From Struthidea cinerea (lineage: Eukaryota; Chordata; Aves; Passeriformes; Corcoracidae): a stretch of 64,000 nucleotides of DNA. Position 1 is the stretch's first letter. Every line of letters starts with the position of its first letter. Both the position numbers and the translations under genes were made by a program. Where the stretch lies: assembly GCA_013397865.1 (NCBI GenBank), contig VZTI01003105.1, forward strand, positions 816,109-880,108, read 5' to 3'. This document shows, one piece after another, positions 57,592-64,000 of this stretch. The notes below the pieces were generated by a model, which saw only the letters and a program-made list of their open reading frames with translations, was not told the origin of the DNA and did no database searches.

Positions 57592-59780
57592 GTAGGTGCT
57601 GCGGCGGGGGGTGAGGGAAAGCGGGCCCCGGCCGGGCCGCCCGGTGCTCCCCTGCCGGCACCAGCGCTACGGTTCCCCAGGGGGGTCGGGGGAGCCCCGG
57701 GGCCGCGCGTGGGAGCGTGTCCCGGTCTGACCCCTCAGGCCGAGGCCGTGTCCTGCTGCCCCTGCTCGCCGAAGGGATGCCCGGGGGACACCGGGGGATA
57801 ACGGGAGGGAGGTGCCGCGGCCAGAGCAGGTGCCGGGGGCTGTGGCAGGTGCCGGGGCAGCCCCAGCCCTGGAGCCTGCCCGAAGCCGCTGAGGACGCCC
57901 GGCAGGTACCGGCAGGCCCCGCGTACCTGTGCAGGGCTACCTGGGCTGCCTGCACGGGAGGGAGGGGCAGGTGGGACCGTAGCGGGTCTCAGGACCCTGC
58001 AAAGGCAGTGTCAACCCGGCAACAGAAAGTAAAACCATAACTGTGCTTGACCTGGCTTTCACCTCTTCGTCACAGTGTTGGTCTAGAGCCAGGATGACTC
58101 TTCTAGTGGTGTGCAATTCCAGGTCACCTTCCCCTGCAGAGAAAACTGCTCATTCTGTGTTCCTGATGGGAAATGTCTAAGTGATGAGTTAGAACCCCAC
58201 AGATGCCTGCCAGAACAAAATTAATGTAGAGAATAATATGAAAAAATTCATGTTCATGAGAAACTGGAGCTGGAACATGCTGGAAGAGGCCCTTGCTCTC
58301 TTCCAGGTCATTTAAGTGTTGTATTTGGCATAGAAATAATTACTTTCTAATTTTTTTCCTCCTTGTTTTTTAGAATACTTAAAAAGTCATGATGTGATTT
58401 AAGCAATTCAACAAATCAGGTTCAAGTCTTGGCAGCTACCTGAGTTTCTCAAAATTCTTTGAGCATATTGGCTAATTATAGATTACACAAAAATTGCACA
58501 ACAGAAAACATTACAATTCTGTGAACATGGATAAGTTGTAAATCTGTTACAGAAAAAACACTCAAATTAGAAAGGTTATGCTCTTTAGGTTATACTGCTA
58601 TTCACAGGAGGAAAATATTTTTAACTATCCATTTATTTAAATATTGATATATTTCATGGTGGTTTTGTCATATACATTTTAAAGGACGTGTTTTATTCTG
58701 GATATGTCTTAGAAATAACTTGCAATAGCCTTGGCGGGGGAGAAAGCAAACCCCCCCCCAGATGTTTGCTGAATGGAATGAATGCCAACATTAGTGAGAC
58801 GGCACAGTTTGCAAAAGCTGTTTCCCGAGCCACGCCTTTTGGTTTCCTCCCACACTTCAAGTATACTACTAATGCTAGAACCTGAAAATGGCTCAGAAAG
58901 TCAATTCAGAGTGTGTTTCTGCATATTTCCTTTAGTGATGTAAGGGAAGACTGTGTGTACAGACCAGGCAAAAGCACGTCATCGTTTGAGTGCTCAAAAA
59001 TAATGCTGAGATATTATATAATACTAGATATCCTCCTTTCTTTTTGTGGGGACCTCAGTCAAAAGGCATTGTTTGGGTTATTTCTTGTATTTGTAGAAGG
59101 TCCCTAAAATGGAGTATTTTAGAATATTTATTTTTGCACAGTTGTGAATGCTTAGAGGGATTCTGAAAGAATTACTGTAAAAGCTTCTGCCTTCCCTTCA
59201 CCTCTCTTCCCTTTTCCTTGATAAAGCATGAAATTGGCTTAAGTCTTGTCTACACATAACATGAACTCAATTGTCTTCTATGTAACAAGTGCCCATTACA
59301 AATTATCACATAGTTGGCGAATTATTCCAGTATTTGCACTCCAGTAAGAATGAACAATAGCTTTGCTCTTCATTTTACATTGTTTGTGGCATCACATTTG
59401 TTTTCCCAACTATTTTGGCAGGCACCCAGCTGCCTCCCCTTTCTGCACACTCCCTGACTTAGTTGATCTGTTTGTTTGTGTGCCCTCTGCCCTGATAAAA
59501 TTCTGGTACATAGCCAGGTTCTGCCTGCTGGCATCTGCAACCCCCGAGACTCAGCATGACTGGCATTTTGCTCCAGTCCTGGATTTTGCCTTGTCAAGCT
59601 TGCAGCTGAAGCCTGGTTTAAATCCTAATCCTTGTTACTCCCTAGGGAGAGATGAAGTTGTGGGAAGCCTCAGGGCACAGATTTTAAAATTCCTCCAATG
59701 CACTAAGACTTTTAAGGGCCTAATGTATTTGGATCACAACTAGCACACCACACTGGTTGTTCCGTGTCAGGGAAAAGCTA
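57592..59780. other. CpG island tail, then non-coding DNA
   Basis: GC-rich to about 57.96 kb, then AT-rich. No exon recognised. A C9 homopolymer is at 58751-58759. The stretch may be intron of the suspected divergent gene. Confidence 0.55.
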
Positions 59781-59789
59781 TGATGATTA

Positions 59790-60400
59790 TGGCCTGCAAG
59801 AAAGAGGACAGCAAGCTGTAAGAGTGGACCAAGAGGAACGATATCATTTTCAACAGCAAGAGCAAAGTCATGCTGGGTAAGAGTAACTCCATATACCAGA
59901 GCAGGTTGGAGACAAGCCTGGCTGCAAGGCAGCTTTGGAAGAAGAGACCCTGGGGGTCCTGATGAACTGTAAGTTGAATATGATTCCTCCAGCAGGGTCC
60001 AGGTTCATACTGGGCTACTTTAGCAAGAGCACAGCCAGTAGGTCTGTGAAATTATTATTTCCCACTCTGTTCAGGACTCATAATCCCAAAAAATTGGAAT
60101 ACTGTGCCCAGTTTTGAGCTCTCTGAGAATTCAGTGGAGGAAGCATACAGGGCAGGAGCACTTACAAGAAGATACAAACACATGCAAGGCAAGAACACTG
60201 GATTTGTTCAGTGCAGGGAAAAAAAGAATAAGGGCAGAGCCAGCTGACATTTTTTAAGCTGCCTAATGGGCACAGGACAATGTAGAGCCAAACTCTCCTT
60301 TGTGGTACAGAGTGCCAGGGATGAGAGGCAAGGGTCACAAATTGCAGGAAAAAAATCCAGACAGCTAAAGACAAATCTGGTGATTAAACAATCAGTTTTC
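59790..60400 (+). mobile_element. Old, degraded CR1 LINE fragment
   Basis: A broken ORF2 remnant is readable: LGVLMNCKLNM (59952-59984), then STASRSVK and KLEYCAQF, in the same order as in CR1 ORF2. Downstream, GAGGCAAGGGTCACAAATTGCAGG resembles the CR1 3' region in form. Much more diverged than the 13.8 kb copy. Ends approximate. Confidence 0.7.
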
Positions 60401-63400
60401 TGACTACTGACAAGGATGGAGATTTTGCACTTGACTAGACAAGGCTCTCCACATCCTGACCTGATTTTGAAGGTTTCCCTGCTTCAAGCACAGACTGGAC
60501 CAGAGACCTCCCAAGTTTCTCTCCAGTCTAAATTATTCCACACTTCTAAGAAAGCATGGGACCCCCCCAAGCTCGAGCCACCTGTCCATATGGCAGCAAG
60601 CTAAACAGATTTGGATACCCGACACCAGCAAGCTCTAGTTTATTTTGGGCACAGCTGATGCACAAGAAAATATCACTATCTGCGTAAAACACCTCTTTGT
60701 AGTGATGTAACTGACAGCCACGGGCTCTTGAATAAAAAAATGTCTGAGTTTCCATAGAAACTAACTTGGTTAATCCTTCCTGCATCCAGCCATTTCTCTA
60801 CAGTAGAGAATCAAGGCTGTCAGCACAACTTTACAAAAAAACACTCCCAAACCCACACATGCGGAGCATCTCTCTGACCTGGATGCTGGTCATACAAGGG
60901 GTGAATATTTGGCTAGGTGTGCATTGTACCACACAACACCAACAATAGACTTCAGCACTGTACATGATCTACACCATGTTAAAGCACAGCATCCCTCACC
61001 AGAAAATAGAGGCTGAGTTAGCTGTAATGGCAGCACAGGAACACCATGGTGTGAACAATTGATCTGTGTTGAAAAATGTAGTTAGGACAGACACTGCATT
61101 CTCCTCTACCACATCTATTTTGCCCTACCTTTAACTTTTCCCTTCCCCCCTGCTTGTTGTTGAGCTACTCCATTCCTAGACCTTGTGTTCTTAAAAGGAT
61201 AAGGATTTTCAGTGAGCACAAGAGCAAACCAGCATACCAGTTTCTCACCATTTTGCCACTGATCAAAATACAGTCCATTCCCTAAACTCCTCCTGTCTCA
61301 GTGCCAACTTCTTCAGTCATAAGCCACATACCTTCATTGTGAAAGCAAGTATTCTGTTGTTGATCAGAGAGGGGATTTTGTTTTAAAAAATTACCATGAC
61401 TCTTTTCGTGGGTAGTTAACAAGTTCTTTCAGTTGAATAATCAGAAGCCTAAGACTTCTGCTTTTCTTCATGCCAGTAATCTGCAGAAGTATGTTGTAGA
61501 AGTGGAATTTGAATACAAGACAATCAGACAGCACATGAGACAGTACTTGTTATCATTGCTACTGTTAAAGAAGCCCAGTGAACTCAAAGAATTCCTCATC
61601 TTTTCCACCTGCAGGGTTAGTTCTGTAGTACTCAGCCACTGAAGCCCACTGCTAACAGCTGACTGGTACTGATAAACTTGCTCAAGAAGAGAAGGGAAAG
61701 AAAACATAGTACTCAAATTTCTGAGAACTTGTCTCAGTCACAGAGCTGTTTTCACAGTAACAGAACTAAGAAAGCAGAGAGGCCTCAGGAACATCCTACA
61801 AGCAAGAAGCTGGCAGTAGAGAAGCTCAGGATAGAAGGAACAAACCTGTTCTCTCTCTCCATCCAGAACTGTCCTGCATACGCTACATTTAGGCAGCTTT
61901 GGGTTGTTTGGTTTTTTTTTTTTAAATAAAGAATTAGCAAAAAAGAATTTTAGACAGCAACAAAGGCACAAAGCACACAGGTCAGTTAGACCACACAGTT
62001 TGAGAAGCAGGGTGCTGTGCTAACAGCAATATCCCTCCTCAGCAATTTTGTAATCAGCATTCAAAACAATACCCAAAGAAATACACAAAATGATCAGTCA
62101 GCTCACCAAACACACTGTATTTAATCCAGAAAACTCAAATACCAAATCCATCCCACTTTTCTTTCGGAGAAGCCCACAACACAACCCCACTAACCCTGCC
62201 TCAGCAGCCGCTCTTTGGACCTTCCTGCCAACCTGACCCCAGCTGCTCCTGGTGCAGCTGTTACAATGCTGAGCACACTCAGCTGAGGGAATCTTGCTGG
62301 CCATATCCCCCACAGCCACTCGGTGGTCCTCTACCTTTCTTGGTCTTACACCTCTTTTCTCCTAAAACTACCTAGGCAGGAGTTAAGAGGCTTTCCTTGG
62401 CTTTTGGCTCAAGGAAGACTTAACCACGTATGTCAGTCAGACTTTATAGACTAATACCACAAATGTTCACCTTTAATTTTATAGGCTGGGAGCCATTCAC
62501 TAGAATGATGTACATGCATGAGTGACCACCCTGAGGGACAGTCCAGCTCACCAGTGACAGCTGAGGTACAACCCAGGGGCAGAAGTTGAGAACAAGAGGT
62601 CAGGACTGCTGGAATTCAGAAAGTAGAGCATAGCAAAGTATCTGTAGGTTCAGCTGTTAACTAGCCAAAAATCAGCTGCGGAGGATGGTTCAGCTGCAGT
62701 CCCAGCATCTCTTTTTGACCACACTGGGTGGTCACAGAAGAGCTGGTTTGTTAAGCTCTTGATAATAGTTGTGGCATAATTCAAGTCTGTATCTACTCAA
62801 ACTAACTGTGAGATAAACTCCCTGCAGATCTCCAAGACAGCCCCCACTTGTCAATGAGAGCTGTTCAGATACTAATGCTCATACTGGCTACAGAATCACT
62901 GAATGATTTATCCTTTTAATTTATTTTTATTTACTCTCTTTCATAATACCATTTAATCTTCCTGGTTCCAGTTACCACATTTGTAAGATCAGATCCCTTC
63001 TGGGGCTTTGCCTACTGAAAGCTTCATCCCCTTTCTGTTACTTTTTAAGAATATTCGGATAGAGAATGTATTCTGAACAGTAATTATCTACAGTCATATT
63101 AATTAAAATTAAATAAATAAAGGCTTGCATGTTTATATGGGTTTTCCACTCTACCCTGCATGTATCTCTCTCTCTGTAACCTGCTTCTCCTACAATACAT
63201 TTCTTCGCTAACACTTGTTACAGGGCTTCAGTGGCCTGTGTAGTTTTATTATCTCTCACTTATCTCGCCTTGGCCTCTCTTCCACCAATGACTGCACTAT
63301 GTGATACACTATAAGGTTGTATCAAAGGTCATGCTGTTTCCCTTACTCATGAAATGTCTTTGGATTCAGAAAATAGTTAATTTGTTGCTCTTACTTCTGC

Positions 63401-64000
63401 TTTTTGATACAGTGATTTTACTCCCATAGAGACTTCTTTTGATACAGCTGTCTGAGGAAAAGATGTAACCTGTTTTGGAGCTTTAACCACATTAAACCAC
63501 ATTAACAGAGTTAATCAGTTCCTCATTTGGACCATGTGTCACCCGACTTTGGTTTTGCTGCATTTATTTCCTTTTAGTGAAATGGGAAAATTCTGATCAA
63601 TGTCATGTAACACTCACAGTTTCATTTGCCTTTCTTACTATATTATTTCTCTTGCCTCAATCCATCTCTCTTAGTATTCCCCAGGAGCAAATGCAACGAT
63701 ACAGTAATGTTTTGTCTGCTTTCATTTGATTTCTAGGAAAAGCATCAACCTGTCATGAAAAATAACCCATTACTCATCTCCTCAGCTGATGATGGATAGT
63801 TTTCCCTCTGTAATCGACCCGAGTGCTCCCCAGAAGGCTGTCTTGTCAGAGCTCCTCTTCCGAGCTGCTGTCTTGGTTTTGCTGGCAAAGAGCAGACAAA
63901 CATTAATATACTTTCTCAGGGCTTTGTCCATCCCATTCACCACGCAGCACCACCTTCCTTTTGTTTTGGACAGTGTAGGCTAACTTCCTCAGGCAGAACA
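60401..64000. other. No gene recognised
   Basis: AT-rich sequence with short unrelated open frames on both strands. No tRNA-like fold, exon or further transposon end was recognised by eye. Confidence 0.55.

Noticed and set aside
57368..57955. 195-codon minus-strand frame in the CpG island
   Set aside because: Arg/Pro/Gly-rich GC-island translation with no stop codons for compositional reasons; no family resemblance; lies upstream of MED15.
58688..58885. 65-codon + strand frame as a KLHL22 exon
   Set aside because: No BTB, BACK or Kelch residues and no fit to the human KLHL22 start; it contains a C9 homopolymer.
62892..62912. CAGAATCACTGAATGATT as a reverse-strand CR1 tail
   Set aside because: Too short and without the neighbouring CR1 blocks; could be chance.

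Overview
The window is vertebrate nuclear DNA, most likely from a bird. The evidence is spliced genes with GT-AG introns, CpG-island promoters, and several CR1 LINE 3' ends carrying the avian-type ATTCTATG/ATTCTGTG terminus, plus a solo retroviral LTR. Gene models rest on reading splice sites and on remembered human protein sequences; no search was run. I cannot name the species.

Layout. (1) 1-13.8 kb: no recognisable exon. It holds simple repeats, a short CR1 tail (6.60 kb), a solo LTR in + orientation (10.56-10.93 kb) and a young-looking CR1 copy (13.83-14.64 kb) that stops at the edge of a CpG island. (2) 14.64-30.46 kb, + strand: the complete SMPD4 gene (neutral sphingomyelinase 3), 19 coding exons, 2484 nt, 827 residues. 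All exon phases close. The intron after exon 5 has the signature of a minor-spliceosome (U12-type) intron. (3) 30.46-30.9 kb: short tail-to-tail spacer. (4) 30.9-57.17 kb, - strand: the complete MED15 gene (Mediator tail subunit), 18 coding exons, 2412 nt, 803 residues, with a KIX domain, two long glutamine-rich exons, a 40-codon cassette exon and the conserved C-terminal Mediator-binding domain. (5) 57.1-58.0 kb: CpG island that looks like a bidirectional promoter, with a ZNF143/THAP11-type and an ETS motif. A possible first exon of a divergent + strand gene (KLHL22 by synteny) lies at 57.54-57.59 kb. (6) 58-64 kb: non-coding as far as I can see, with one old CR1 relic near 60 kb.

The two genes are functionally unrelated: SMPD4 is a membrane-bound protein of the endoplasmic reticulum and nuclear envelope, MED15 a nuclear co-activator. 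Their adjacency is informative about synteny, because human SMPD4 lies on 2q21 while MED15 lies on 22q11 beside an SMPD4 pseudogene. I found no bacterial, phage or CRISPR-like system and no clearly novel protein. The most interesting items are the U12 intron, the alternative 5' ends of SMPD4 (one reaching into CR1 sequence), the MED15 cassette exon and the ancestral SMPD4-MED15 linkage.
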